Notes: generated by a model from the sequence alone, not told the origin. Shown: positions 36,235 through 52,223, numbered from the stretch's first letter. The stretch: 64,000 nt of DNA from Trichosphaerium sp. ATCC 40318 (GCA_038496445.1 JALMLS010000255.1:1-64000), one strand, 5' to 3'. Translations and numbers: made by a program.

Positions 36235-37899
36235 TTATTTTTTGATTTTTCTGACTTTCTTTTTTAATTGAGAAGTGTTGCTAATCTTCTTGCGTTTCTG
36301 ATCATTCCTACCTTTTTGTTTTACCCACCAAGATGATATCTGACCATGAACTCTCTTATAATCAAGAACATGCGGGCACGGCTCATCAATACGTGGCTGA
36401 TGTTGATGTTCCGGAGACTTACAGACTTCACAAACACAAGAACGGCAAGTATAAGTCAAACAATAAGGACATAGATCACTATTTGACCCAAAACTTGGAG
36501 AAACACGTGACAACCTACCATTACCATTAATATGAGTAAGTTGCTTTGTAGTGATATCTCCATGTATGGTAGGTTTCTTAGATTTTGTTGGAGCCCACCA
36601 GTAGTTAGTCGAAACACTGAAAGTGTCGCTCACAACAGTGTGAATCTTCAAAAAAAAAAGGTAAGAGAGTCATTTTTGTTTCGTTTATTTGTGTACCCAG
36701 CCTGCTGGTATGTATAGAACATCTCCTGGATTAAGTGTTGTGGCTATAGGCATACCCATTGATATATCTGAATACTTGGTTGACACCAAAGATTCGTTGG
36801 TGATATTCATTTTTGTTTGTCTTTCGTTTTCATGACCAAGTGGGTGCAAGTGAAGGTACTTTTCATCTTCTGGTCTTTGAGAATATGTCAGTGCTATATT
36901 TTACTCTCTTATACGTACTTCCACATTAACACTCGCTTTTTTCCATAGAGCTGGAGTAACAGTCCATCAGAGAGGTCATAGTGAGGTGGTGTGATACATC
37001 CAGCGCCTGATATCCAAATACGTTGTACAAATGGCTCTGGTTTGAGATTGTTGGAAAGGATGTACTCCTCAGGACCCTTAACGCGATCACATATGTAATT
37101 CTTAAAACTATCTATAGCCTCTTGATATATATAGCAAGTATTGCTGGACTGCATACGTTGGAAAGCCTGTTCGAAGTCAGTACAAAAAAAATCACATCAG
37201 CTTTAACTCTACCTCGTTTAGTGTAACTGTTTTGAGTAGTGACTCAACGTTTTTACCTCCTTGGAACTGCCCAATTTCTGATTCATATATCTTTACTTTA
37301 GTACCACCTCCTATGTGCTTCAAAAGCTCAGCTGGAGAGAAGTACGTTTCAAGAGATTTTCTCATTTTTTTAGCAAGTTCTTTCGACATATTTGATACTG
37401 CATTGTTCTCTTCCATTCTACGCTGCATGGTATACGGTTTATTCGCATTAGCTTTCTGAATATCTGCAACAATAGCTGGACCATCAAAATCGCTATCAAC
37501 CCACTTATCATCTTGTCACGAAATGTTAAAAGGACATGGTAAAAAATACTAAGTCAGAACTTCATACCAACTTTAACAGTAAGCAAACACGTTTGGAAAA
37601 TAACAGGTATGCTTTCGCTCTGAGTATTTAAAACGTGCGTGGGAGGTTTATGTTGCCCAGAACGCCTTGTTGCTTCAGTTGCGAAGGTGTACGAAGGTAT
37701 CTGAATAAGACTATTAACAGAACCATTTTAACGCGGAAAGTACCTTTCCAGATATACTATTGGCGATAGTACTGCACCAGGGTCCATTTTTATATTCTTC
37801 TAGCGCCTTCGATCCATAATTACTTATTGGCTTACCACCAGTCATCTGTTCAGCCTTCGCTTGCCATGTATTGAATGTTGGCGAAGCTTGAGCTGCCAT
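36235..37899 (-). CDS. JmjC (cupin-8) oxygenase with a Cys-rich C terminus
   Basis: Exons include the start at 37899 (MAAQASPTFNTW), a middle exon (YFSPAELLKHIGGG) and the catalytic part 36909-37154. That part has PPHYDLSDGLLLQLYGKKR (first His and Asp of the Fe(II) site), followed by LNPGDVLYIPAGW and IHTVVSD (second His, after an intron at about 36660). The cupin-8/JmjC class uses Fe(II) and 2-oxoglutarate to hydroxylate proteins or RNA. After the fold comes a Cys/His cluster (CPYCLTYTCRSCVCEVC, HQHQ) and a very basic end. This resembles a zinc-binding nucleic-acid or chromatin module, so a nuclear role is inferred. It could be related to tRNA or histone hydroxylases, but the sequence does not decide. 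Confidence 0.8.
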
Positions 37900-38175
37900 G
37901 ATTAAATAGATTAGAAATACAGGCTATGGACTTAAGTCTGCGTTGTTGCCACATTCAGAGAAATGTTTTGATCAAACTGCTGTTCATAGTGAACTTCAGA
38001 TACTATAGACAAACAAGCGGCAATACACGTGTTTCAAAATTTATTTTGTTTGCTGTATTGTACATTTCAAAGTTTACCAAGATGTAAGGCATTTTTGTTT
38101 CATTGTTTGTGATGTCCTTTACGAGTATTGTGTGGTTCTAGCGAAATTGATCCGGAAGCATCAATACTTAAAGAG

Positions 38176-38890
38176 TTATATTCTTACACGGGGTGGTCTC
38201 GGATGCATATATCTGTACATCTATAATCGAAAATCAAAAAAGAATCCACGTGTTGAAATAAAAAATTGTTTTTTCTAAACACCTTCAATTGTTCAAGACT
38301 CAATGATTTCTGTATAATGTACTTACAGATACTCCTGCAATTTTAATAACTTTGAAGTGAACACCTCTGCAATCAGACATTTTATGACCAGAGACAAGCA
38401 CTTCATCCTGAAACCGAAGTAAGACAAGATCTGAAAAATGCAAAAGTACAAAAAAAAAAGTTGGAAGCTTTTGAGAATTATCAAGTACGTTTTCATAAAT
38501 GTAACTCAGGCTGCCATCACCCGGAACAAGTGCAACTATATCTACACCATTTTTAATGAGCCTAACATGAACACACTTTCGTAATCCTGAATTTGGTCTT
38601 TTTGGTACAACTCCTCTGTTGAAAACGTGTTAGTCGGTGTTACAGTGCTTTCAAGACGCACATTTTCCTTATGACAATACCTTTAGCCATAGAAGCGCCT
38701 TGGAAAGGATGATGTTTCAATTTTGAAAACAAAACGCGCTGTTTACGCTTTTTAAGGCCCCAGCGGTGCGAAACATGTCGCTTCCTGTTATTCCTAGCTG
38801 CTTTTATGCCTTTGGCACCTTTTCTTCTATTTAAAAGCAGTTAGAATGTGAACAATGCACTCTGCTATTGCTATCGAGTCCGTACCCCAT
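38176..38890 (-). CDS. Small-subunit ribosomal protein uS12 (S23-like), divergent
   Basis: First exon is MG only (ATG at 38890, GTACGG donor). It joins [88 protein letters not shown] and a last short exon ending PPRVRI. The PNSGLRK loop that faces the decoding site and the eukaryotic-type DGxLxYIxENDEVL block place it with cytosolic uS12. The loop between AKG and PKRPNS is shorter than usual (about ten residues fewer), and the N terminus differs strongly from the normal GKPRG start. It may be a divergent paralogue rather than the main ribosomal copy. It is tightly packed, with introns of 50-100 nt. Confidence 0.75.
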
Positions 38891-39278
38891 TGTATTAATC
38901 TTACAAATTTAAACTAATTAATTCAGTTGAAGTTGAGAATAACAGTTTAACGTTATCTGAATTCGGCACACTTTGTACAGTTGTTGTTTCACATAACAAT
39001 GTGCCCTAAACGAGTTTGACAAGCATAAGACAGCATGTTAAATCGATCTTGCGACTAAGGCAGAAAATGTTCTGGATATTGCAAGAATGTTAGAGGTAGA
39101 AGAGACTTTCGTTGTAGTTTATCACAAACTATCAATTCAGTAATATCAGACCTTTTTGCCATTGTTCATTAATAGGGTATCCTTTTTCGCTGTCTTTATG
39201 AATTATCTTAAAAAGGCAAACTGTTCCAGAAAGAAAAAGGAATCACAGTAGAAAGTATTTGTTTTATCAAAGACATTA

Positions 39279-40609
39279 TTACATTCGATCAACACATACA
39301 CTTTGAGGTATTGCAATACGTTTAAGACAATTAATAGGTTTACGAGTTGTGTCTTGTATAGGCATTTCACAATCAGGATTAATCAAAGCATTGCCATCGT
39401 TATTAATACAGCTTCACAGAAATGAATGAGATTTTGTTATGAAAAAAGCTGATAAAACTTACGTGTCCATGCCATCTCCTCCCCCAAGCGTAGGCATCCC
39501 ATCTCCGCCTTGGAATCCATTTGCAGTCACCATGTCATCTCCGTCACCTCCTTGAACTTGTCCTGGTACACGAGCTAAACCTAGTGTGAAGTATTAGCTA
39601 TCCGCCTGCTGTTTCTACAAAATTATTTCTGGAGTACCTGATACGAATCTATTGGCCACAATAACATCGTTGTCTGTTCCACCAGCTACTGTCCCAAAAG
39701 AAGCATCTTCTGCATATATCATATCATTACCAGGACCTCCTTGAAGATAAAGGGTAAGAACGGTCCATCATTTCTTTGGTTTACCCGAAACAAAGTCGGA
39801 ATAGCTATCAAAAAGTGACAAGCAGTCATCGCCTCCTTGACCATTTAGTATTCCCATACTAGATGCTCTATTATTGGAAGACGTTACGTAAAAGCAATCG
39901 TTTCCATTCCCTGTTCTCAGGTCGCTGAAACTGCAAAGTATTAAAAACCAAAAAGAAATCAACAAAGTGTACTCATCAGGTCCATCTGCTATTCCACATC
40001 CTCCCTCGATAATAATAGTATCCGCCCCAGCTCTAAACTGACAATCTGCGACTTCAGAGTCGATCAAATGCATGCAATTATCTCCACCATCTGAAATATA
40101 TTAATCATGTGACTTTTAGTAAAAAACTGTCGAAACATTTGAACCTGATAAAATGTTGCCTTCTATTGTTGACTCTTCTACAAAGAAACAGTCATCTCCT
40201 GTACCTAAATCGACCATTCCCCTTACAATGCTCCCTCTAACAAGCACGCAATTAGGGTTATTATCACCAGTCAGTGTCGTAACATCATTAAGACCATCGA
40301 TTACGTTACAAGCGCCAACAGTCACTAAAACAAAATAACGAAAAGATACAACTAAAGGAAAACGTTCCTGGACCACCAGTTGTTATAACAGGGCAAGCTG
40401 TAGGATTTGTAAAATCACAAGCCTCGCAAGCGGTACATTCACACCCGCAAGTAGGATTAGGTTCTCTTGCGGGCGTGGTGGGTATGTATCCATTACAAAG
40501 AATCGATACTATAAAATAAAATTAGTGATCACATGGAATAACGCTTCAGTTGTTATATCGCACGTGATAGTATTGTTAAAAATGAGGTAAAATAAATTGG
40601 ATTAGTCAT
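39279..40609 (-). CDS. Secreted glycine/aspartate-repeat (RTX-like) protein
   Basis: The ATG at 40609 gives a signal peptide (MTNPIYFTSFLTILSLSIL), joined across an intron whose donor lies in CACGTGCGAT. Then comes a Cys-rich spacer (CGCECTACEACDF). Repeats of the type seen in calcium-binding beta-rolls follow: LNGQGGDDCLSLF, RTGNGNDCFYVTSSN, LGTGDDCFFVEES, LQGGPGNDMIYAEDA, VAGGTDNDVIVANRF and VQGGDGDDMVTANGF. It ends with a short Cys-containing tail (PINCLKRI, SVCVDRM). The G-G-x-G-x-D-like periodicity with interleaved Cys suggests an extracellular, possibly calcium-stabilised beta-solenoid held by disulphides. There are no catalytic or pore-forming domains, so I do not call it a toxin. Related repeats are common in bacteria; origin by transfer is possible but unproven. 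Confidence 0.65.
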
Positions 40610-41050
40610 TGCTGATGGACTGTTGCTTGTAAAGTGTACAATCTGGGCAAACAGATTCACATACAAACCAACTTTTTGATCTTCGGTATTTGTTTGTAAC
40701 ACTCCGTAGGATTTTATATACGCGTGGAGGTATCGGAAACAACAGTAAGAAGTAGTTTAAGAGATACTCCTTTGTTCGTCCGAAAAAGCCGTGGCGGAAA
40801 CATGTAAACAGGAGCCCGGTTTTCCAATAGTGAAATAACATGGGTCTAGCTCAAATAATAGCTTTTGGTTGCGCACTATTACATTTTCACCACCTCTAAA
40901 GAGGCAGTTACGTAGTACTGTGCGACTGTTGGCTTGATGCAATTACCTTCAACAAATCCTACACATGCGTCACATAAATGGCTTTTTTGGTAAAGCACGT
41001 GGCTTAAGTTAACACCACGATCTTAAAGTTAATGTCTCACTTGCTTAACA
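40610..41050. other. Intergenic stretch between divergent secreted-protein genes
   Basis: Lies between the starts at 40609 (minus) and 41051 (plus). Minus-strand frames of 61 and 79 codons overlap here, without a recognised domain or start context. Probably promoter sequence for both neighbours; CACGTG lies near 40996. Confidence 0.35.
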
Positions 41051-41830
41051 ATGCAACAACTTCTCCTGATATCATTGGTTCTATTTGCCTCCCTTTGTTT
41101 TGCAGAGGTATGCACTCTGTTCGGTAATCCAACATGCGCATGCTACAAGAACAAACACTGCAGGGCTAGTACGTCAAAAGCACTCAAATGAACCTGAGCT
41201 TTATTTCAACCGGCATAACATTGCCCCACGCTTATAAAATGCTAAAAACAATTAGATCACGCTTGTTTGGTTCCTAGTTGTAACGAAGACGCTTGTGGGT
41301 TCCCTAGGATATGTTTCTGCGAAGAGGTAAAAGTTTTTGAAGTATTTACAGTCTTTACACCACTCAGTAATGTCAACGGCATTGACACTGTTCGTAGATT
41401 AAATTTTCAAATGGTCAACCTACAAACACTTCAGACTGCTCTCCAGTAGATAAAGGACCATGTGATGACTGCGGTAATCAATCTAAGCCAATCCTTACAC
41501 CAAAATCTGTACGCGGTGAAGAACTTCGAACTACTTTTCTTAAAGGTTGTTTTGGAAACTTTTCCAAAACCATTTCGCGTCACGTGCCTCAAAACGGCGC
41601 GAAAAAAGGCCCAAAATTCTCTTCACCCGTTGCCATTTACTTATGTGGTTTTTTTAAAGATTCTTATCTGGGAATACTCCACTCTTGATGCTGAAGGTCT
41701 TGAGTACCGCCTTGAACGCCTTGGATTAGAATTGATAGGAAGCCGCGCTGAACAAGTAAATCGTCTTGTAGAATGGACTATAGAGAATGAAAAACAATTG
41801 TTTGGCCATTACATCCAACTGGATGAATAA
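41051..41830 (+). CDS. Small secreted Cys-rich protein
   Basis: The ATG at 41051 gives the signal peptide MQQLLLISLVLFASLCFA, then CTLFGNPTCACYKNKHC and a GTACGT donor. Exon 2 (about 41253-41325) reads ACLVPSCNEDACGFPRICFC. Exon 3 begins DCSPVDKGPCDDCGNQS. A GTACGC donor at about 41508 can join PILTPKS to an alpha-helical C terminus (LEYRLERLGLELIGSRAEQVNRLVEW), ending at 41830. If the intron is not removed, the protein would stop near 41698 instead. Thirteen or more Cys in about 75 residues indicate a disulphide-stabilised extracellular peptide. No known family. The removed intron contains CACGTG. Confidence 0.6.
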
Positions 41831-42043
41831 ATACTACGACTTCGTTTACTTTTGACTAAAATGTTTTTTTTTGGATGTAAACTCACACCACTTTCTCATT
41901 TGGGCAGCTAAGCTCGGTAAGCTATAATACCTTCATAAAGCTCCCCTCACCATGTATATTGATTTGTTAGTATGCTGGGTTGGTTACTTAACGGTTCTTC
42001 TCAAGTCACGTGAAAATTACAATTAATTAAAAACAGTGTCACT

Positions 42044-45000
42044 ATGAGACAAACTAGAACTTGTATTTTACAACTATTGGCTGTATTCATAATAACCACG
42101 TTGTCCCAAGAGCCTGTATTGCGGATTGGATCCGTATATATAAACGATGGATTTTTAGCTTCATCACAAAACAGTATAGCACAGGGCCTACAGATGTGGC
42201 AAGAAGAAGTAATTTTCGTACCTTCTACACGTGTGTAGCTAACCATTTTATTACTTTTTTACAGGTCAATGTTCGCGGTGGTATTAATATAAACGGCACT
42301 AAACACCATGTTGAAATAATAAGAGTTGGAGTTCGTAAGCGGAGTTCAACAAAAGGCATAGTTATTTCATTAATATAACTTTAGCACAGTTTCCAACTAA
42401 TGCCTCTATAAATGGTACAATGGAGCTGATAAAAAAGGGCGTTGATTTCATACTATTGGTGCGTTGTGTGCCGCCACGTAGCAGAAAATTACTCCGGAAC
42501 TCCATTTTATACTTTATCGTATTTTATTCTTCTAGTTTTGTAGTAGCTGATGTATTGTAGCCAACAACATCTGAAGTCGGAGAACTAAGTGCTATTGTCG
42601 CTAATGATCACAAAATCAATTCAATACTACGCACGTGATTTTCGGAGCTTACAACTTTTTTCGATTTTTGCCTGAAATTTTAGTAGCTATTGACTTCATA
42701 CTACTTAACACTGCGTAAAACGTTGCCAACGGGCACCGAGCTATTGTTGAGTGTATTTCTATTTTGTATTTATTTTGTACATTAGCATCAAGTGGCGCAC
42801 CTTCTGTGTATATATGCGATGGAGCGTTAAGACCGCCGTGTGCGGTTCCGTTCGGAAGAAGGTTTAAATACACTGTTGGATTGACTCTACCAAGTGTAAA
42901 GTACTACACAGAATCTCTTAATTTGTTGGCAAGTCATGATGCACGCACTGTAGCAATCATATGGGAAGGTACCTGCAAACTAAAGTGCTCGCCAAAAACA
43001 ATGACATTACTTAGATTTATTGCTTTCGAATGCTGTGATTGAAGGAGCATTGAGATCTATTGCATTTCTAAATCTAAAAGTTGTTTACAAGCGAAAAATA
43101 CCCTTTATTGGATCACCAGCATTAAGAAAAAGTAAAATGCGATCCATAGTTGAAGAAGTAAAAGAAACCAAACCAGGTACTTTTTTTTTAATCTATGTTG
43201 ATGGAGCTAAAGAAGGTGAACCCTAGATATCGTAGTTATGGCAACGATTTTCTCTTGTGTAGATTTCATGGCAGCTTCAAAGGAACTTGATTTTAATGCA
43301 AAGGTACGTAATTGTACAAGCTTTTCTCCATTCTTTCTTATATTTTTTTTTGAAAGGCATACTTAGTTTCCGCTCAATGTATTGCACGGCTTCCTCGAGA
43401 CCTTGGTAATGATTCAAAGTATATATTAAGCGGTGGATTTATTGTGCGTTTATATATTTTAAATACAAGGGCGTTTAGAAGACGTTTAATACTCGTTGTA
43501 GTGGGACGAAAGATTGAGAACTGATTTATATGACGAAAACGATATGACAAATTTCCATCATTTTGTGAGCAATGGAACAATCGCATCACCATCGATATTC
43601 AATAGTAAGTATGAAGAAAAGTTTGGACATAATCCACGTACTGCTGGCGCTCAAGGATATGTATCTGGATACGTTATTCAATACGCTTATGAAACCGCAA
43701 AGTACGATAAAAATAGACTCTTTTTGTATTTTAATCACGTGACGATCACATGATTTAATATTCATTTTAGTACATTCGACAGTGACACAATACAAACAGT
43801 GATTGATGCGATGGACATCACTGGATTTTATGGAGAAGTTACTTTTGATAGGTTTGGTCAGAATCTTGGAAGAAATGGATTGACATATCAAGTTGGAGAT
43901 GATCTCAATCTTGAGATTGTTGCTCCTCTTTTCGCTGTTACTGCACACTTCGTATATCCAGTTCCAAAATGGAATGAACGTCAAACAACTTTTGGATGGT
44001 ACAGTACGTATCATTATATTGTCTTATTTCGTTTCTCTTTTCTTCATTTATTCTCACTTTATTTGTATTTCAAGAACAAACAAGCGAGCTTGTGATGCTT
44101 TGTTTGGTCAGTATTGTCATATTCATCACTCTTTGTCTCATGTTATGGGTATTGATATATCACGACCACAGGGTGATACGTGCATCACAACCTTTGTTCG
44201 TTGTACTTACTCTGGTAAGCGCTCATAAATATCTGTTTGATGATACTCACACTTGTTTATTAGATTGGAACAATATTCATGTATGCGACAGTCTTCTTTT
44301 GGACACTTCACACTGATGATGTTCATTGTAATATTGTGAGATGGCTTCTTGCAATCGGTTTTGGCGTAAGTAATTACTTCTTAAAATATAATGATAAACG
44401 TGATTAACACGTGATAGCTGACATATGGAGCAATGTTTGCTCGTATATACAGAATTGGTCAAATATTTCTTGAAAAAAGTTTGGAAGTATTCAAAGTCAC
44501 TAACATGATGATCGTGCCAATTGTTACTGGTATTGTTGCCATTGAAGTACTGATATTGTCTATATGGACAGGCGTGAGTCCATCAAGAGCTGAACGTGAA
44601 GAAGTCGCACCATTCATTCTATCAGATGACTACTTTGATTGTACAAACACAACCACAGATGTAGTGTTCATGTCGATACTCCTTGTGTTCAATGCATGTG
44701 TATTGTTGTACGGTATTTATTGGGTATACAGAATATGGAGATTGAAAGCTGTTCTTTACAATGAATCAAGGTACGATAGACTAGATAGTGTAATATTGAC
44801 TTGTTTTGAAATAGATCAATTGGATTCGCAGTTTACACTCTCACATTCTTTATCATTATCTTGATCATCATCCAAGTACCGCTTACCTTAGCAAACATTA
44901 ATTGCTTATTACTGGATTAGGTGTTTGGGAGTAGCAATCGTTCAGTTGCGTTTATTCTTTTAAATCTGCCTTGTTGTCTTTTTGTGAATGTAGTTTGGTA

Positions 45001-45067
45001 CCAGCTCTTTCCATTAGCGATACTCTCTGTATTCGCTATGTTTTTGTTTTTGTCATCCCACAGTTGA
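42044..45067 (+). CDS. Class C (GABA-B-like) GPCR, short-tailed paralogue
   Basis: Inverted paralogue of 20779-24367, with the same exon order and very similar membrane region. Start MRQTRTCILQLLAVFIITTL, ligand-domain landmarks VLRIGSVYI, ASHDARTVAIIWEGT and AQGYVSGYVIQYAYETAK, and TM segments from about 43990. TM6 SIGFAVYTLTFFIIILIIIQ is followed by VFGSSNRSVAFILLNLPCC (TM7), and the frame stops at 45065-45067 after FAMFLFLSSHS. It has no coiled-coil tail. One frame break lies near 42340 (VGVRKR then EFNKRHSYF), consistent with a lost G in a GGG run. The 42490-42660 part of the ligand domain is poorly resolved; one intron there may start with GCACGTG. If class C pairing rules apply, the short form may be the partner of the long-tailed one. 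Confidence 0.78.
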
Positions 45068-45411
45068 CATATCCTTATCTTATTGATATCCATTATTTTG
45101 TAGCAGTTAATAAATTACACAGCTAGTGATATTAGACAACATACGTTACACCACAAATTATTGGGCGGCTCCTGCAAACAATACTTGTGATGCCTCAGAC
45201 GAAGGATCTTGAGTAGTAGAGTATGTCACTTAAAAAGGGGGTTTAACAACAAACACAGTGCAAGCATTGTCAGCTAAGGTATAAAAAACACGTGAAGGGT
45301 AAAGCCTCCATATTAGTGATTTAACTCTAGTCAACAAGTCATAAAATGAAAGTGATTAGAATTGTCACATGATACAATCTTACAGCATCGAATCAATAAT
45401 GTATTATGTCA

Positions 45412-48400
45412 CTACAACTTGACTGAATTCTCAACTGGAGCTTCTTTTACCTCAGTTTGCCACAGAGTGTAAGGTAAAATAGATTGCCTCAACTTGGGTA
45501 CTATCAAAATGACAACAAGAATAATTATAATCTACAAAGCACAACTGAGTGGATAAACAGAATAAGAAGATGACGTACCAAGGAAAGAACACCAAATGTA
45601 ATACCTAACACCATACCAACATTTGGTGAAGTTTCTCTTCTGTCGTTGCAATATTCAGATGCAGAAGTTACAACAAATATTCTATGTGATAATGTTAGGT
45701 TAAAGTTATGAGTTGTATGTGAGGACTATACGATGATAGAGTTTGTTCAATCTGTGCCAATACACATTCTGGTGATATGAGTGTAACACTACCATTTATA
45801 CAGCCGCTGTTACTTTGGATTATTTCTCTTCTCATAGCGCCAGTTGTTGTAGAGTTAATGATGACTGTTGTGTTAGGTAATATTGAGATGCATCCTAAAT
45901 CGTTGTATCAATCTGAATTAATGATGGAATGTACCTTCAACTATGATAGAGCCGCTTTCTGTTATTGTAATTGTCCCTTGGATAACAAAATCACCAGGAA
46001 TCGATATGTCGCTGTCCACAATTGATGGTAGAAGAACAATTGCTGGAGCTTCAGTAGGTGTAGTAGGAAATTCAATTGGTGCCATAGACGGCAGAGTCCC
46101 ATTCATTGATACCATTGTAGGTACAGTTGGTGCATCTACAACTGAAACAAATAGTCAATACATATAGTCACATAGTTAATATCTTACAAGAAAGAGAACT
46201 TCCTTCCTGACAGGTCACTATTCGAGATATAAAAACTTGACTTGATTTGGAATAAAAAAAAAAAACTTGTACCACACCATTCATTTCACAAGTTGCGAAT
46301 AAAGCGCTGGAATTATAATATGTTCCACAACTGAAACTATTAGGTGTTGAAAAACACTGAAATACATTTCCATTGGCGCCTAAAAAGTTAAGTGTATCCA
46401 TGTTAAAAATATTATTCGTTGATTACTTACCACTTGCAAACGTGGTATTTCTATGTCCAGTAAAGATTGTAAATACTCATATATTTGTAAGGCAAGCAAA
46501 CAATCACATACCTTATTGTGATATTAAAACCACCACCCACCAATGCAGGTGAACTTAGAATAGTTGAGGTACGTTTACTAAATGTGATCAATAGCAAGAT
46601 TATTATGACAAGGGTGCTCTCTTACATGCATATATTGTCTTTAAACACACAAGAGTCTATCAGAGCAGCGGGAAATTTACTTGAGTCGAACAATAGCACA
46701 GCTCCAACTATCGGGATTAGTTGTAAACTGGATAATCAAGAAGTGTACCATTACATGTTTCTTCAGATGGTTCAAACTCTTGTGCACTATTCCCAATAAA
46801 CGTCGAGTTCAAAATCCGAACATCATCATTTGTTCCTATAGCCACTGTTGAAGTGGTAAAAGCTGCACCAAAAGCTACAAAAAGATAAACATAAATCACT
46901 TCGGAGCTATTTACCAAGGTTCGTCATATTATTGTACTCAAATGAACAAGACTTGATAACAAGCTACATAAAATAAGATATAAGAGATGCAAAACAACTG
47001 AATTTAAGCACTTTTTGTATCCGTTCCAAAGTAGCAATCCCTCCAACTACACGTTGTAAATAAAAATAAGCTTGAAATTTGTATTATGTCTGCATCCACA
47101 AAAACGTTTTTGCTTTGCGGCAAAAAAGCCGAAAATTGTGCGAGTTTCTGTCATTTAGACGTTGTCTTTTTACAAAGAAAACTCGCACTGTTTTCGGCTT
47201 TTTTGCCTCTCACTCACAGCCTCCTGAAACGCATGCACACAGTCGAACTTGGCTCTTTTACGCATGCAAAGCCATACAGAGGCGGAAACGTTTAAGTACA
47301 AGTCGACATGCCTAATAACACCCATAAACTGTAGTTAACAAGTTCACTTGGTCAGTTGTAGGTACAGTAATATACCCAACTCATACTAACAACAGCATGC
47401 TAAAGTACCAGTACTAGTTGTATGATTCCCAGTTCTACTATTCTCTAAGAAACCACAGTTTTCTATGTGCACTGTTTCTCCTCCGTCTATCCGTATTCCT
47501 ATGAGCTGGGATAATCTATCGGTATGTATATGTGTAAACAATGAATTCTCAATCAATACTCGGTTTCTATGGTCTGATAGTTAGCTGAACAAAAGTACTG
47601 TAAGATTTTCTTACCTTCCAAAAAGTATTATGAGTGCGTCTTTCCCAGTTACCACCATGTTGCTAAAACAAATAAGCTAAACTGCAAGTGTTAATACAAC
47701 CATGTGATACTTACTCAACAGAAACGTTGTCAAAACTGTTCAATGTCAAGGAACAATCCTGTAGAGTAAATCCCGATAATGCTATGTTTATGACTGATCC
47801 TTCTAGAGTAGACGCACCGCCAATGGTGTGGCATGTCACAGATACATCTCTTAAGCCTATGCTACATTATAGAAACCTAAGGCAAGCTGAAATAAAATTG
47901 ACCCAAGTGAATAATTTTTTGAAACTAAAAACTGCAGTCACACGAGTCTTTGTTTACATGCGGGATGGGCATTAATGCAAACCAGCGTTTATAACCAATA
48001 AACTGCCGTTGGAAGATGGGTGATTTAAGGAAAAGGCTTAACTGGTAGCTAGAGTCAATCTGTTTTGTAAAAAATTGCGTGCCCGTTTTGGGTGAATTTT
48101 AGCTCAAACTTAAAAATACATTCCGCGTTTAGTATCACGTGAAGACTTTACGCAAAGTGTTAACTTGATAGTCATCCTTATGAACATTGCTCTGTTGTAT
48201 TTCCTCAGGACTGCCGGCTGAATATTGTTTACAATTCGCTTGTACTTCCAGAGATCCGTTTGGTAGCTAGGACGCCAGATGTTTTGTCTTCCATTTTTAA
48301 CATGATTCAGCCCGTGTCTCTAGGAAACATTAGAAATTGTACATAAACAGTTTGTTACAGTATGAGGATAACATGTGACCTGGTAAAGTCTTTTGAAGCA

Positions 48401-48760
48401 TTACTTCAATTCTCAGTTTTTGTTCTCACGTGCTATCCGTTTCCAAAATACCCCTTGCAGCGCGAGCTGAGTGAAAAGTGCTTGCGTTCTGGAACGCAAA
48501 AAAACCAAGCATGGATTGTCGTTTACGTAATACCAATAGCTGTTTTACTTATCTCAAACGCCAAAAGCACGTACTATAAATAAGAAGACGTAGTTGCCAT
48601 GAGATAACAACAAATACTGAAAAAAAAACAAGCTTACTCATTGGGTACAATACCGGAGTTACTTTGGAAGCAATATTCGGTTATACTACGCTTTAAATCT
48701 CCCTGTAAACTACAAATCGACTTGTTTTTGCACTAAAAAAAAAACACGTGCACAAATTGC
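45412..48760 (-). CDS. Type I membrane protein with beta-helix-like repeats
   Basis: A multi-exon gene on the minus strand. Repeats of the form ILNSTFIGNSAQ, HIENCGFLENS, DCSLTLNSFDNVSV and VTCHTIGGAS match the pattern of polymorphic-membrane-protein/right-handed beta-helix repeats. A Thr/Pro-rich stalk (PTTPTEAP) precedes a single hydrophobic helix (VGMVLGITFGVLSL joined to IIIILVVILIVP). A short cytoplasmic tail ends ENSVKL at 45412. The 5' end is not resolved; an exon CKNKSICSLQGDLKRSITEYC at 48650-48740 is the most upstream I can support, and no signal peptide was found. Likely a surface adhesion or recognition protein. A 29-bp inverted-repeat hairpin sits in one of its introns. Confidence 0.55.
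47119..47207. repeat. Foldback hairpin (29-bp arms)
   Basis: GGCAAAAAAGCCGAAAA followed by TTGTGCGAGTTT at 47119-47147 is the reverse complement of 47179-47207, with two mismatches (TT against CA). The loop is about 31 bp. The 5' end of each arm itself contains a small inverted repeat. This could be a tiny foldback element or an RNA hairpin in an intron of the minus-strand gene. Confidence 0.75.
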
Positions 48761-48986
48761 TCTACAAATGTTTTACAACATGTATTTTAGCATGTGAGAT
48801 GAATGTAGAGACGGAATGTCGCTTTTGTGACACTATTGATTACCCAAGTCTAAAAAAAGCTCTAAAAGGTCCAATACTGGAGTCTAGAGTGTATGTTATT
48901 GTTATTTATGTTCGATTTTGGTTTTAAATTTCCGACTTAACTTTGGAGCTCATTTATGCGATCTTCTGCCTGAGTGACTGGCAATT

Positions 48987-52223
<3,237 letters not shown>

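Noticed and set aside
39279-40609. Calling the G/D-repeat protein a pore-forming toxin
   Set aside because: Only the repeat type is shared with RTX proteins; there is no toxin, protease or lipase domain and no export system.
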